Positions 10,573-21,117 of a DNA stretch of 64,000 nt are shown here, one piece after another. Source of the stretch: Aldrovandia affinis (taxonomy: Eukaryota > Chordata > Actinopteri > Notacanthiformes > Halosauridae); contig JAINUG010000261.1 in the NCBI GenBank assembly GCA_029706075.1, forward strand, positions 1,144,807-1,208,806, in the 5' to 3' direction. The position numbers and the translations under genes were made by a program. Every line of letters starts with the position of its first letter. Positions within the stretch are counted from its first letter, which is position 1. The notes below the pieces were generated by a model. It made no database searches. It was given only the letters and a program-made list of their open reading frames with translations, and had not been told where the DNA came from.

Positions 10573-11770
10573 TGCTTCAGTCCTTTTTTTTTTAGAGAAG
10601 AGCAGGAAGTGGGGTTTATGTGTTGTCATTGACGATGTCATCTTCTGATCTGCTCTGCTCAACCTTGGGATGTGGCATATAGTTACATGGCTTCTTTTGT
10701 GAGATAAGCTGCATTCCAAATCTATGCCTTTAGCCCTCAAAACCATGGTAATAGCTCTCACTCAGTCATGTGTCATGATATCGTCAAGCAATAATACAGG
10801 GAATGATGGGCTAAGGGGTGGTAAAAAGTGATACTTTGGAATGGACCTGTAGAGCAGTCAGTTGTTTCCTCAATTTGCTTCCCCTCACTCATTGTCTTGC
10901 AACAGTAAGTGTTATGTCAGGAGTATTTTCTGGATTGGCCTTTATTTTTAGAATAAAATGTTACTTGTCTTTAGCTCTTTTATTGTGTGATCTATGCTGT
11001 CTATAAAAGTTTGATGAATTCAGACGTGCAGCATGAACATTGTATCCAGACCTTAACATTACAAGTTAATACTTACTTGTACCTGTCAGTACCTTTTGCA
11101 GGCTTGGTATTTAACTTTATAACCTTAATCCTTCACTCTCAAAAATAAAGGTACAATAAGGGTACAGGTTTGTTCCACAGGGTACAAATGTGTTAATTGT
11201 ACCTTCTAAGGTACACATGAGACCCTTCCTTCATGATACAGTTTTGTACCGTTTCCCTGTGAAAATGGTACAGATTGAGGGAGGATGGAGATACTGTAGC
11301 TACAAGGGTAGACTGATTACATAAAAGATTTATTCTTGACATTTGTCGTGACGAAGCCCCCTAGAGGGGCTAGGCCTCATGACCTCGGTAATTCTTGACT
11401 CCTGGATACGGCCCTGGGCAGAGGCCAGCGAGTTGGACCTCAATGTCAAGAATCAGTACAGAGGACAGTGCTGACTGAGACACATTTCAGGTAGAAAAAC
11501 ATGGATAGCTCACTGTGATAGAGCAGTTGGGACACATTAATTATTGAACACATGTTCAAATCAGAGGATATAAAATACTAAGGTGGGTCCATTTTTAAGT
11601 CTGTATATTGTGTGTCCATCAACCAAGAGTGGTATTGACATTACCCTAGTGTTTATTTGTGTCTCTTTGAGATTATATTTCAATTAGTGGGGGAAAAACT
11701 GCAGACAGCTAAGCAAACATACACAGTCATGGTCACAATGTAGTCACAAGAATTTACACACTGATCCAGA
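10573..11770. other. gene-free stretch, possible MITE piece
   Basis: No gene recognised. 11135-11280 contains repeated 'ggtaca/gtacc' words in opposite orientations ('aaataaaggtacaataaggg', 'ttgtaccttctaaggtac'), which looks like the end of a non-autonomous DNA transposon. I cannot name it. Confidence 0.3.
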
Positions 11771-11773
11771 GAT

Positions 11774-13080
11774 ATGCGGGACAAATGTCAGGCTGAGTCC
11801 AAAGCCATTGGAAACCCGGGCCAAGAGCTTACATCAAAGCCTGTTCCTAATCTAACAGACTACTCTGGCAGACTTGACTACATTGTGAACCAGACAAGAA
11901 GAAATAACATAATCGTTGACGATCTTGTGGCCGAGGAGTCCCGGTTAGTCCGGAGAGTTAGAAACGGAGAAGCTATTTTCTTGGTGACCTGGATATTGGT
12001 TCCAACAACAAAATTGAAATCTATTTTCTTGGTGACCTGGATATTGATTGGCTGTCCAATACATGTCCACTAAAGAAGAAACTAGATGATGTTTCTAGAG
12101 TTTGTAGTTTGACAACGGTAATGAGACTGCCAACCAGAGTTAGCATTAATCATGCTGGAGTTACATCAGCTGCCTGCATTGATCACATATTCACAAATGT
12201 GAGAGAACTATGCTTTAGAGCTGTTTCTGTCCCTATGGGTTTTAGTGATCACAATATTTTGTCTATAGCCAGAAAAGCTGCTGGACCTATGGTTGTATAT
12301 AAAAGATCACATAAAACATTTTGCCAGAACTTATTTTATGATGACATAAAAGGGCTATTGTGGGATGGAGTTGTGCTGAAGATAATCCTGAAATTGCACT
12401 TCAAAGGTTTATGAATGTGTTTTATGTGGTTCTCTGTGGCTCAGTTGGTAGAGCACAGCGTTGGCAACGCTTAGGTTGTGGGTTCAATCCCCACTGGGGT
12501 TACATATACTGAAAATGTATGCATTCACTACTGTAAGTCGCTTTGGATAAAAGCGTCTGCTAAATGGCGTATATTATGTGTATATTAGTTTATTGCTGAT
12601 AAACATGCACCTGTTAAAAAGTTAACTGTAAAGGCCACCAGAGCTCCTTGGGTAGATGACGATGAAGCTTATATGGCTAAAAGGGATGAGCTGCAGACAA
12701 ATGTGGAGGTTTTAAATGTATGGCAGAATTGTATGGCAGGAATCAGGCTACCAAGATGAACAGAAGGAAGAGAAACCGTATTATCAAAATATAATCAGTG
12801 AAAGTAAGAATGTTGGGAGGAAATTATGGAAAACTTTGAATGATTTTATGGGAAGGTCAAAAGCCAATGCAACTGTCTGCATGTCTGCAAATCTGATGGT
12901 GTATTTATTACGAAGCCTTATGGTATTGCAAATTATTTGAATAACTATTTTATTGGTAAAGTTGAACATTTCAGCCATCACATGCAGTCATAAAATGGTG
13001 ATCTATCAGATTCAGATTGCCATTTTGAATTTTGCTAAAAACTGATGAAGACAAATAACAATGTTATCAATAATAATGGC
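11774..13080 (+). pseudogene. degenerate LINE (endonuclease to RT linker)
   Basis: Broken frames encode the end of a LINE-type exonuclease/endonuclease/phosphatase domain: 'LTTVMRLPTRVSINHAG', then 'ACIDHIFTNVRELC', then 'GFSDHNILSIARKAAG' with the SDH motif. They are followed by a linker region ('ADKHAPVKKLTVKATRAPW', then 'ISESKNVGRKLWKTLNDFMG'). A family-1 SINE has inserted at 12425-12577. The 3' part from 12819 recurs in the second unit of the tandem duplication. Several frameshifts and stops show it is dead. Confidence 0.75.
12425..12577 (+). mobile_element. tRNA-derived SINE (family 1) inside the dead LINE
   Basis: Same A box, B box and GCTTTGGATAAAAGCGTCTG tail as the copy at 4431-4590. 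It interrupts the LINE coding sequence between '..LHFKGLMNVF' and '..ADKHAPVKKL'. Confidence 0.85.
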
Positions 13081-14229
13081 AGAAAAATTACATAAAGATA
13101 AAAAGATAGTTTACTGCTTTCACCAACGAAAAGTATATTCTTTAAAAATGAACAAAGTATAGAATTTTATTTAAACATTGCATTGTTTTCATTGTATTTT
13201 TCTTTATTGAATAATAACCTTGTGTCCAGAAAAATCTATCCTCCAAAGTCAGTTGCTGATATAATTTACCAGCAACACATGAGGACATAGTTTACTGTAT
13301 AATTATGACACTGGCTGAAAAAGACAATATTACTAGTCACTCAGATTTGATTCAGCACATCACCACCAAAACTCAGTGCTTTGTACACCACAAAACAGCT
13401 CCAGGAAAAAATTTTCAGCCTGGTCAAAAAATGTCATTGTTTCTCAAAAAAATTGGCATTGGCAATACTGCATGTACTTCATGTGTAATAGTTCAATCTG
13501 TTTATGCATATGTATTCCTGGGGTGAACGCACTAAAACAGGGTGGAGATTTTGTAAATTAGGCCATTTAAGTATTCCGTCTGATTTACTAAAGCATGCCT
13601 TCATTGCGACTCTCCTCTTTGCGTGAGAATTTTAAGAACATAAGGTATTTTATGAGTGCCGATATTGCCTAGGAAATTTACACTTCCCATTTTGTATTGT
13701 CCTTTCTGAGGTGCTAGACGCTCTGTGGCCTTCTCCCATCACAAGTTTATCCATTTCTATTCTTTATTCTTATTCTAATATTCTTTCCTCGGTTGGACCA
13801 TTGCCGGTTTTCCGGAATTATGACATAGGAAAGGTTTTCTTTTGGACCCCGCCTAACGTCATGCATTTCTTTCGCATTTTCTTTCTTAATTGTTTTATTA
13901 TGCCTAATGAATTATGTATTTTTGTGATATTACTTTTTTGTTACTGTACCTCGTTGATCATTACTGCTACATATACCTCAAAATAGCCGCAAAAAAAACC
14001 AGCGACCATCTTTGTGCTGCAACAATCGTAGTAAATCTGGCCCTCAGTATCCACAGTCAGTACATTTTTACATTTACATTACATCAGTGGCAGTACAGTG
14101 CCAGCCCTCAAGGGGGTCACTGGCACAATGAGAACAGGATCAGAGGTAACGCAGAGCTCAAAAGCAGACTTAAAGATATCATGAGCCCGGAACTACCACT
14201 AGGCGTTGTTGTTGGTGCCAGAGTGGTGG

Positions 14230-14400
14230 GGGCTGCTGTTGGTTTGTCGGTGGGGGCAGTTGTTGGTTTGTCGGTGGGGGCTGCTGTTGTTGCCTTAGTG
14301 GTGGGGGCAGTTGTTGGTTTGTCGGTGGGGGCTGCTGTTGTTGCCTTAGTGGTGGGGGCAGTTGTTGGTTTGTCAGTGGGGGCTGCTGTTGTTGCCTGGT
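14230..14400 (-). repeat. 51-bp coding minisatellite, 3 units (copy A)
   Basis: The 51-nt unit (plus-strand words 'ggctgctgttgttgcctta' and 'ggtgggggcagttgttggtt') repeats at 14280, 14331 and 14382. The same array has nine units in copy B. Confidence 0.9.
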
Positions 14401-14789
14401 GGGGGCAGTGGTGGTTGCAGTGGTTGTCTAAATGGAAACAGAAAAAGGCAAATAAGCTCACATGCATGGGACTGAATTAAATTTGTTCTCTGGATCCCAA
14501 TGAACTAGTAGAGGGTTTCATTTACACATAAATTCAAATTGCTCCAGCTATCTTAGCACTGCCCATTACAAGCCCCCTTTTAAACAAATGATAAGATTCA
14601 TTGGCACTTTAGAATGTCAAATCACATAATGTGTGTAATTTCATAACTCATAATCAATGACCCTGGAAATGTGCTCTTATGTACAGGTTTAATTGTTTTC
14701 ATGATGTTGGTAATATGGAATATCCTGAAATTGCTTATGATAGGAAGTGTTTGTGTGTTGAATGAAAAAGAGAACATATTTCCTGTTGA

Positions 14790-14905
14790 GCAAGTAGGCA
14801 GTGGTGATGCGAATTAGCTAGATGTACAGAATTCAGTGGTAGTGGAGTCTGAAAATGTTGGTTTTGAGTCTCTTGCGGAAGATCGCAAGAGAGAATGCCC
14901 ACATA
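14790..14905 (-). mobile_element. L2 LINE fragment
   Basis: 'aggcagtggtgatg', 'gtgtacagaattcagtgg'-type words and 'gagtctcttgcggaagatcg' match the L2 3' region at 25725-25825. It lies in the intron of gene A. The duplicate is at 19363-19478. Confidence 0.7.
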
Positions 14906-15569
14906 AGAGAATGCCAGAGATATTTTTGTTTTCGCTCGATCCAAACCCTTACATGATTATATTCATTATTAGGCTTAGTGGTATGCAAGTGACCATGTAC
15001 TAGAGGTACTCAGTGTTTCACCATTGACGCTTTGAATATTCTGTCTCAGACACGTAATAATCGATCAAACTGTGCAATCAAACTCAGACGGAACAAAAAC
15101 AGAAAACATCTCTGGCACTGCAGGAAAAGGGTTGCTTATCCCGAGCCTGCATCATAATAATTAAGATCTGGTTCATCTCTCCCTCCCTCTCTACTTCCCT
15201 CCTCTCCTCTCCTCTCCTCTCTCTGCCTCCTGGCACTCTTTCCTTTTCACCCTCCCTACCTCTTTCTTCCTCCTATCTCTTAATACACACAGTGTCCTCT
15301 AAAATAAATACTGTAGGACCTCAGACACATCCCCGACACTCTACCTGTGTGATAATCACCGCTTTGGTACAGACGCATTACTGACACTGCGTACCTGTGT
15401 AAATGCACAGGCCAGCAGGGCCAGGATGCAGAGTCCTTGAAGAAGGCGATTCATGCTGAAAAGAAGGAATCGGTCCGAAGGGGTTTGGTGAGGCCGTGGA
15501 AGGTGCTGCAGTTACCGAGGTCCCTGATTTTCTCCGTAGAATAAATGTAGGAACGTGACCGTGTGCGAG

Positions 15570-15577
15570 CTTATATA
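15570..15577 (-). promoter_or_regulatory. TATA box of gene A
   Basis: Minus strand TATATAAG about 117 nt upstream of the ATG at 15454; conserved at 20143-20150 before copy B. Fits a TATA-driven, tissue-restricted promoter. Confidence 0.6.
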
Positions 15578-15967
15578 CTGCTTGTCCGCCCAGGCCTTCT
15601 CCTTACACAGGTGCTAATCTGTCACGTGCCATCCGTTCTGGAGTTTGCCCATCAGGAGAGTAACATAAACAGGGTCATAAACTAAATTTTACGTCCCTTA
15701 GCACTTATCTGCCGTGCTAAAGATGTTCACCGATACTCCTGTAAAATCTCTCACTTTTCTTTCCCCCATCATGGGAGGGTGTGTCTGTGTGTATGCATAT
15801 GTGTCTGTGTTTGGGGGGATGGGGAGTGATATTTAGTGATATGTCTTCCTGATACGGTGGGTCAATGGCCAGGGAAATTATGGAAAACTTTGAATGATAT
15901 TATGGGACAACTGTCTGCATGTCTGCAAATCTGATGGTGTATTTATTTATTTATTAGGAAGCCTTAT

Positions 15968-16504
15968 GAGCCAGTACCCAGCTCCCAGCCATAAATGACA
16001 TTTATCATAAATATTGCCTGTGCAGAGGTCTCAGCATCAGCAGAGATCCCACCCACTCCAACCACGGACTGTTCTCCCTCCTGCGCTCCGGGAGGCGCTA
16101 TAGGAGCCTCAGAGCCCATACTTCCAGGCTCAGAAACAGCTTCTTCCCCCAAGCTGTCACCCTCCTGAACCTGGCCACCCACTGACTTTTTGCACTGTCA
16201 TGCCAATGTTACATGTCTTTTTGCACTGTCATGTCAATGTCACATGCCTTTTTGCACTGTCATGTCAATGTTACATGCCTCTTTGCACTGTCATGTCAAT
16301 GTTACATGCCTTTTTGCACTGTCATGTCAATGTTACATGCCTCTTTGCATTTTGTATGCCCTTTTGCACTATGTTTATTATGTTTGTCATGTGTATTATA
16401 TGTGTATTTTGTACTGTTGGTGAAGCTGCAGCCCTCTTTTCATTTTACTATGTGCTTGCACATTGTTTAATGACAATAAAAATTGAATTGAATTGAATTG
16501 AATT
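15968..16504 (+). mobile_element. LINE 3' end with short target duplication
   Basis: Coding tail with 'lpsgrryrslra'-type residues (near 16080-16125) and 'sfFPqAVtLLN' near 16140-16170, then a 3' UTR and an ATTGA repeat tail (about 16480-16504). Unit A shows the empty site: 'agccttatggtattgc' at 12916. Here TTATGA occurs at both ends (about 15963-15968 and 16503-16508), consistent with a target-site duplication. Confidence 0.8.
16192..16375 (+). repeat. 31-bp tandem repeat in the LINE 3' UTR
   Basis: Unit 'gcactgtcatgtcaatgtta' plus 'catgcctcttt', about six units, within the LINE 3' end. It creates spurious overlapping ORFs. Confidence 0.85.
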
Positions 16505-17081
16505 ATGATATTGCAAATTATTTGAATAGCTATTTTATTGGTAAAGTTGAACATTTCAGCCATCGCATGCAGTCATCAAATGGTGATCTATCAGATTCTT
16601 TAATTAAAAAATATGTAATGAAATATAAAATCTGCCATTTTGAATTCTGCTAAAAACTGATGAAGACAAATAACAATGTTATCCAATATATGGCATTACA
16701 TAAAGATAAAAAGATGCATGTGCTTTCACCAACGCAAGTATATTATTGTACAGTATAGTATTTAAACATTGCATTCATTGTATTTATTTATTGAATAATA
16801 ACCTTGTGTCCAGAAAAAATCTATCCTCCAAAGTCGTGATATCATTTACAACACATGAGACATAGTTTACTGTATAATTATGACAACGAAAAGGCAGTAT
16901 TATATCTTTAAAAATGACCAAAGTTTCTCATAGGAATTTTATATTCAGGAAAACACAATTTCTTATTGTTTTGGACAAGGTTTTATCCCCATTTTCACCT
17001 ATTCGGAATGCTGAGTCACATTTCTGCAACATCCTCTGTTAATTTTGGAGAGCGCAAACTAGCGCTCCCTCTCCTCCAGAG

Positions 17082-17110
17082 CATATGTAGTCAGTTGCTG
17101 ACTACATATG
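17082..17110. repeat. perfect 13-bp inverted repeat
   Basis: CATATGTAGTCAG, then TTG, then CTGACTACATATG: a perfect hairpin of 13 bp with a 3-nt loop, in the rearranged left part of unit B. Unit A has only 'agtcagttgctga' (near 13247). Confidence 0.85.
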
Positions 17111-17603
17111 TCTTCACTTCTACCAGCTGAGCTGAGCAGTCATTGCGCTGGAGGACTGCACATCATGCGCACCTGGCATAGGCACACTGCAGGTGCTCAA
17201 TAAACCAGGTGGGGAATGACCTACTGGCTGAAACCCCCCCACCTTGGGTGCTGCTATCGACAATAATGTGTCACCCTGCAAGACCCCTGGCCACAGTCAG
17301 CACTGGCACTGTCAGGATTTGATTCAGCACATCACCACCAAAACTCAGTGCTTGAACTGTATACACCACAAAACAGCTCCAGGAAAACCCAAGTTTTTAC
17401 ATTTTTACATGCCAAAATAAGGATGTTGGTGCAGCAAAGCCTTTTTGTTTTTAGGGACACATCTGCACAGTCACTAGTACAAGCTTGTGCAAAATCTGCC
17501 TGGTCAAAAAATGTCATTGTTTCTTAATTGGCAATACTGCATGTACTTCATTCACAGCGAGTATCTACCACCACATGCGTTTCTGTTGTTTTGTGCTCTC
17601 TCA

Positions 17604-18317
17604 GGGCCAGATTTACTAAAGAATTGTGACTGATTTTCGAATGCAAAAGCATTCGCTACAAGGTCACAATATCTATGTAATATTTACTAAGCGGTCGCAA
17701 GAGGTAAAATCTCTATTAGGATGTAATTTGCGGTGGTGAAATATCTTTGTGTACTTTGTGTAATAGTTCAATCTGTTTATGCATATGTATTCCTGGGGTG
17801 AACGCACTAAAACAGGGTGGAGATTTTGTAAATTAGGCCATTTAAGTATTCCGTCTGATTTACTAAAGCATGCCTTCATTGCGACTCTCCTCTTTGCGTG
17901 AGAATTTTAAGAACATAAGGTATTTTATGAGTGCCGATATTGCCTAGGAAATTTACACTTCCCATTTTGTATTGTCCTTTCTGAGGTGCTAGACGACCTG
18001 TGGCCTTCTCCCATCACAAGTTTATCCATTTCTATTCTTTATTCTTATTCTAATATTCTTTCCTCGGTTGGACCATTGCCGGTTTTCCGGAATTATGACA
18101 TAGGAAAGGTTTTCTTTTGGACGCCGCCTAACGTCATGCATTTCTTTTGCGTTTTCTTTCTTAATTGTTTTATTATGCCTCATGAATTATGTATTTTTGT
18201 GATATTACTTTTTTGTTACTGTACCTCGTTGATCATTACTGCTACATATACCTCAAAATAGCCGCAAAAAAAACAGCGACCATCTTTGTGCTGCAACAAT
18301 CGTAGTAAATCTGGCCC
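17604..18317. mobile_element. non-autonomous DNA transposon (Harbinger-like?)
   Basis: Ends are GGGCCAGATTTACTA (17604) and its exact reverse complement ending at 18317, flanked by TCA on both sides (17601-17603 and 18318-18320). Length 714 bp, no transposase frame. A 3-bp target duplication with a GGGCC end fits the PIF/Harbinger type. In unit A the left end has been deleted; only 13476-14041 remains. Confidence 0.65.
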
Positions 18318-18499
18318 TCAGTATCCACAGTCAGTACATTTTTACATTTACATTACATCAGTGGCAGTACAGTGCCAGTCCTCAAGGGGGGGGTCACTGG
18401 CACAATGAGAACAGGATCAGAGGTAACGCAGAGCTCAAAAGCAGACTTAAAGATATCATGAGCCCGGAACTACCACTACGCGTTGTTGTTGGTGCCAGA

Positions 18500-18990
18500 G
18501 TGGTGGGGGCTGCTGTTGGTTTGTCGGTGGGGGCAGTTGTTGGTTTGTCGGTGGGGGCTGCTGTTGTTGCCTTAGTGGTGGGGGCAGTTGTTGGTTTTCG
18601 GTGGGGGGGCTGCTGTTGTTGCCTTAGTGGTGGGGGCAGTTGTTGGTTTCTCGGTGGGGGCTGCTGTTGTTGCCTTAGTGGTGGGGGCAGTTGTTGGTTT
18701 GTCGGTGGGGGCTGCTGTTGTTGCCTTAGTGGTGGGGGCAGTTGTTGGTTTGTCAGTGGGGGCTGCTGTTGTTGCCTTAGTGGTGGGGGCAGTTGTTGGT
18801 TTGTCGGTGGGGGCTGCTGTTGTTGCCTTAGTGGTGGGGGCAGTTGTTGGTTTGTCGGTGGGGGCTGCTGTTGTTGCCTTAGTGGTGGGGGCAGTTGTTG
18901 GTTTGTCGGTGGGGGCTGCTGTTGTTGCCTTAGTGGTGGGGGCAGTTGTTGGTTTGTCGGTGGGGGCTGCTGTTGTTGCATTAGTGGTGG
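18500..18990 (-). repeat. 51-bp coding minisatellite, about 9 units (copy B)
   Basis: The word 'ctgctgttgttgcctta' recurs at 18559, 18611, 18661, 18712, 18763, 18814, 18865, 18916 and 18967: steady 51-bp spacing apart from the lesion-bearing unit. Units are almost identical, implying recent expansion or homogenisation. Confidence 0.95.
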
Positions 18991-19362
18991 GCACTAGTGT
19001 CTAAATGGAAACAGAAAAAGGCAAATAAGCTCACATGCTTGGGACTGAATTAAATTTGTTCTCTGGATCCCAATGAACTAGTAGAGGGTTTCATTTACAC
19101 ATAAATTCAAATTGCTCCAGCTATCTTAGCACTGCCCATTACAAGCCCCCTTTTAAACAAATGATAAGATTCATTGGCACTTTAGAATGTCAAATCACAT
19201 AATGTGTGTAATTTCATAACTCATAATCAATGACCCTGGAAATGTGCTCTTATGTACAGGTTTAATTGTTTTCATGATGTTGGTAATATGGAATATCCTG
19301 AAATTGCTTATGATAGGAAGTGTTTGTGTGTTGAATGAAAAAGAGAACATATTTCCTGTTGA

Positions 19363-19478
19363 GCAAGTAGGCAGTGGTGATGCGAATTAGCTAGATGTAC
19401 AGAATTCAGTGGTAGTGGAGTCTGAAAATGTTGGTTTTGAGTCTCTTGCGGAAGATCGCAAGAGAGAATGCCCACATA
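19363..19478 (-). mobile_element. L2 LINE fragment (duplicate)
   Basis: Duplicate of 14790-14905 in the intron of gene B. Confidence 0.7.
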
Positions 19479-20142
19479 AGAGAATGCCAGAGATATTTTT
19501 GTTTTCGCTCGATCCAAACCCTTACATGATTATATTCATTATTAGGCTTAGTGGTATGCAAGTGACCATGTACTAGAGGTACTCAGTGTTTCACCATTGA
19601 CGCTTTGAATATTCTGTCTCAGACACGTAATAATCGATCAAACTGTGCAATCAAACTCAGACGGAACAAAAACAGAAAACATCTCTGGCACTGCAGGAAA
19701 AGGGTTGCTTATCCCAAGCCTGCATCATAATAATTAAGATCTGGTTAATCTCTCCCTCCCTCTCTACTTCCCTCCTCTCCTCTCCTCTCCTCTCTCTGCC
19801 TCCTGGCACTCTTTCCTTTTCACCCTCCCTACCTCTTTCTTCCTCCTATCTCTTAATACACACAGTGTCCTCTAAAATAAATACTGTAGGACCTCAGACA
19901 CATCCCCGACACTCTACCTGTGTGATAATCACCGCTTTGGTACAGACGCATTACTGACACTGCGTACCTGTGTAAATGCACAGGCCAGCAGGGCCAGGAT
20001 GCAGAGTCCTTGAAGAAGGCGATTCATGCTGAAAAGAAGGAATCGGTCCGAAGGGGTTTGGTGAGGCCGTGGAAGGTGCTGCAGTTACCGAGGTCCCTGA
20101 TCTTCTCTGTAGATTAAAGGTAGGAACGTGACCGTGTGCGAG

Positions 20143-20150
20143 CTTATATA
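20143..20150 (-). promoter_or_regulatory. TATA box of gene B
   Basis: TATATAAG on the minus strand, 117 nt before the ATG at 20027, same spacing as copy A. Confidence 0.6.
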
Positions 20151-20465
20151 CTGCTTGTCCGCCCAGGCCTTCTCCTTACACAGGTGCTAATCTGTCACGT
20201 GCCATCCGTTCTGGAGTTTGCCCATCAGGAGAGTAACATAAACAGGGTCATAAACTCAATTTTACGTCCCTTAGCACTTATCTGCCGTGCTAAAGATGTT
20301 CACCGATACTCCTGTAAAATCTCTCACTTTTCTTTCCCCCATCATGGCAGGGTGTGTCTATGTGTATGCATATGTGTCTGTGTTTGGGGGGATGGGGAGT
20401 GATATTTAGTGATATGTCTTCCTGATACGGTGGGTCAATGGCCACGGTTTACTAACACTCTGTGT

Positions 20466-20492
20466 TGTTGTTGTTGTTGTTGTTGTTGTTGT
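20466..20492 (+). repeat. (TTG)n microsatellite
   Basis: Nine TTG units immediately beyond the end of duplication unit B. Confidence 0.95.
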
Positions 20493-20584
20493 CATTCTTG
20501 CTTTTAGAATAGACTAATTGATACATTTTCATTCGAATAGATATATAAAATATAATCCATCCAGTTATATTTGACATAATATAA

Positions 20585-21030
20585 TATTTTTGGACTCCTG
20601 AGAGGCACAGTCGATAAAGCACTCAACCCAAGTGCAGACTGGGCCCTATAGTCACAGTTTCAAGCCTTGGCTATGCCATTAGTGGACTATGAGTGGGGGT
20701 CCACGACAGTGGGGGTGGGTTTAAGCTGGGTTTCCGGTACATTCATTTCTTCCAATGACACGCCAGGTGCCCACAGGCTACCAGCTGTCATCAGTGAGAG
20801 ATACGGCACTCTCTGGTTGGTGTTAGCTCTCTCTAGTAGTACTGTGTGGTCGGTTGGCTATGAAATAGTCACTGGCTCCTAGGTGAATGCATCGGCAGAT
20901 GCATGCACGCGCTACAGCTGCAGTGTCCTAACGCAGGTGTGGGTGGCACAGGAGTAAGCCGAGGGACATTTGGAGAATCCAAATGAGGGAGAAAAGAAAA
21001 CGGGAAAAAAAAGTTTTAAAAGCAATTCTG
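20585..21030 (+). mobile_element. diverged tRNA-SINE (family 4)
   Basis: Head 'cacagtcgataaagcactc' and 'gtcacagtttcaagcc' look like decayed A and B boxes. The 3' end 'catttggagaatccaaatga' followed by an A-rich run resembles the end of the family-4 SINE at 56657-56985. Confidence 0.5.
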
Positions 21031-21117
21031 TCTATGCATTTCCACCTTGTGTCACAGGTAACTGGAAAACATATTCAGGGTGAGGAACATGTCAAAAACA
21101 AATTTAGTCATTCTGGG

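Larger units (their letters stand above)
14117..15454 (-). pseudogene. small mucin-like GPI-type surface protein, copy A
   Basis: Exon 1 (15454-15395, 60 nt) encodes exactly a signal peptide, MNRLLQGLCILALLACAFTQ, and ends at a GTACGC donor in phase 0. Exon 2 starts at 14427 after 'tttctgtttccatttag' and encodes a Thr/Pro/Ala-rich region with three 51-nt repeats (17-aa unit TTAAPTDKPTTAPTTKA), then PSGSSG and a hydrophobic tail LMISLSLLLSSALPLILF ending CQ-stop at 14117. Small residues followed by a greasy C-terminus suggest a GPI-attachment signal; dense Thr suggests O-glycosylation. A 4-nt loss relative to the repeat consensus (after 14397) puts exon 1 out of frame with the tail: phase-0 splicing instead yields a Gln/Pro-rich frame that stops at 14181-14183 without the tail. 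CD24/CD52-like architecture, not proven homology. Confidence 0.7.
12819..15871. repeat. tandem duplication, unit A (3.05 kb)
   Basis: Homology to unit B starts at 'ggaaattatggaaaacttt' (12819, matching 15873) and ends at 'gggtcaatggcca' (15871, matching 20444). Unit B begins directly after unit A, so the units are head to tail. The left 0.65 kb (12819-13475) is diverged from B with many small indels; the right 2.4 kb (13476-15871) is nearly identical to 17757-20444. The unit carries gene A. Confidence 0.9.
18394..20027 (-). pseudogene. small mucin-like GPI-type surface protein, copy B
   Basis: Exon 1 (20027-19968) encodes the same 20-residue signal peptide as copy A and ends in phase 0. Exon 2 starts at 19000 (ACACTAGTGCCC) and reads in phase as TLVPTTNATTAAPTDKPTTA, continuing through nine 51-nt units. 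After the unit at about 18596-18608, where GGTTTGTCGGTGGGGG has become GGTTTTCGGTGGGGGGG (+1 nt), the frame runs to a stop at 18572. Beyond this single lesion the mucin frame continues to SGSSG and the hydrophobic tail, stop at 18394. So B is intact apart from one base in a G run: a real frameshift or a homopolymer error. The alternative Gln/Pro frame through the array is long only because 51 is divisible by 3. Confidence 0.75.
15873..20444. repeat. tandem duplication, unit B (4.57 kb)
   Basis: Second head-to-tail copy. Extra length comes from a LINE insertion (15968-16504), a fuller transposon (17604-18317) and six more 51-bp repeats. The left part (15873-17756) is strongly rearranged relative to A; 17757-20444 is nearly identical to 13476-15871. 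Confidence 0.9.

Noticed and set aside
16190..16496. Three overlapping Cys/His-rich ORFs
   Set aside because: Artefact of the 31-bp repeat in a LINE 3' UTR.
18458..19004. Plus-strand ORFs through the 51-bp array (Gly/Val/Cys-rich)
   Set aside because: Reverse shadows of the minus-strand mucin repeat; unit length divisible by 3 keeps several frames open.
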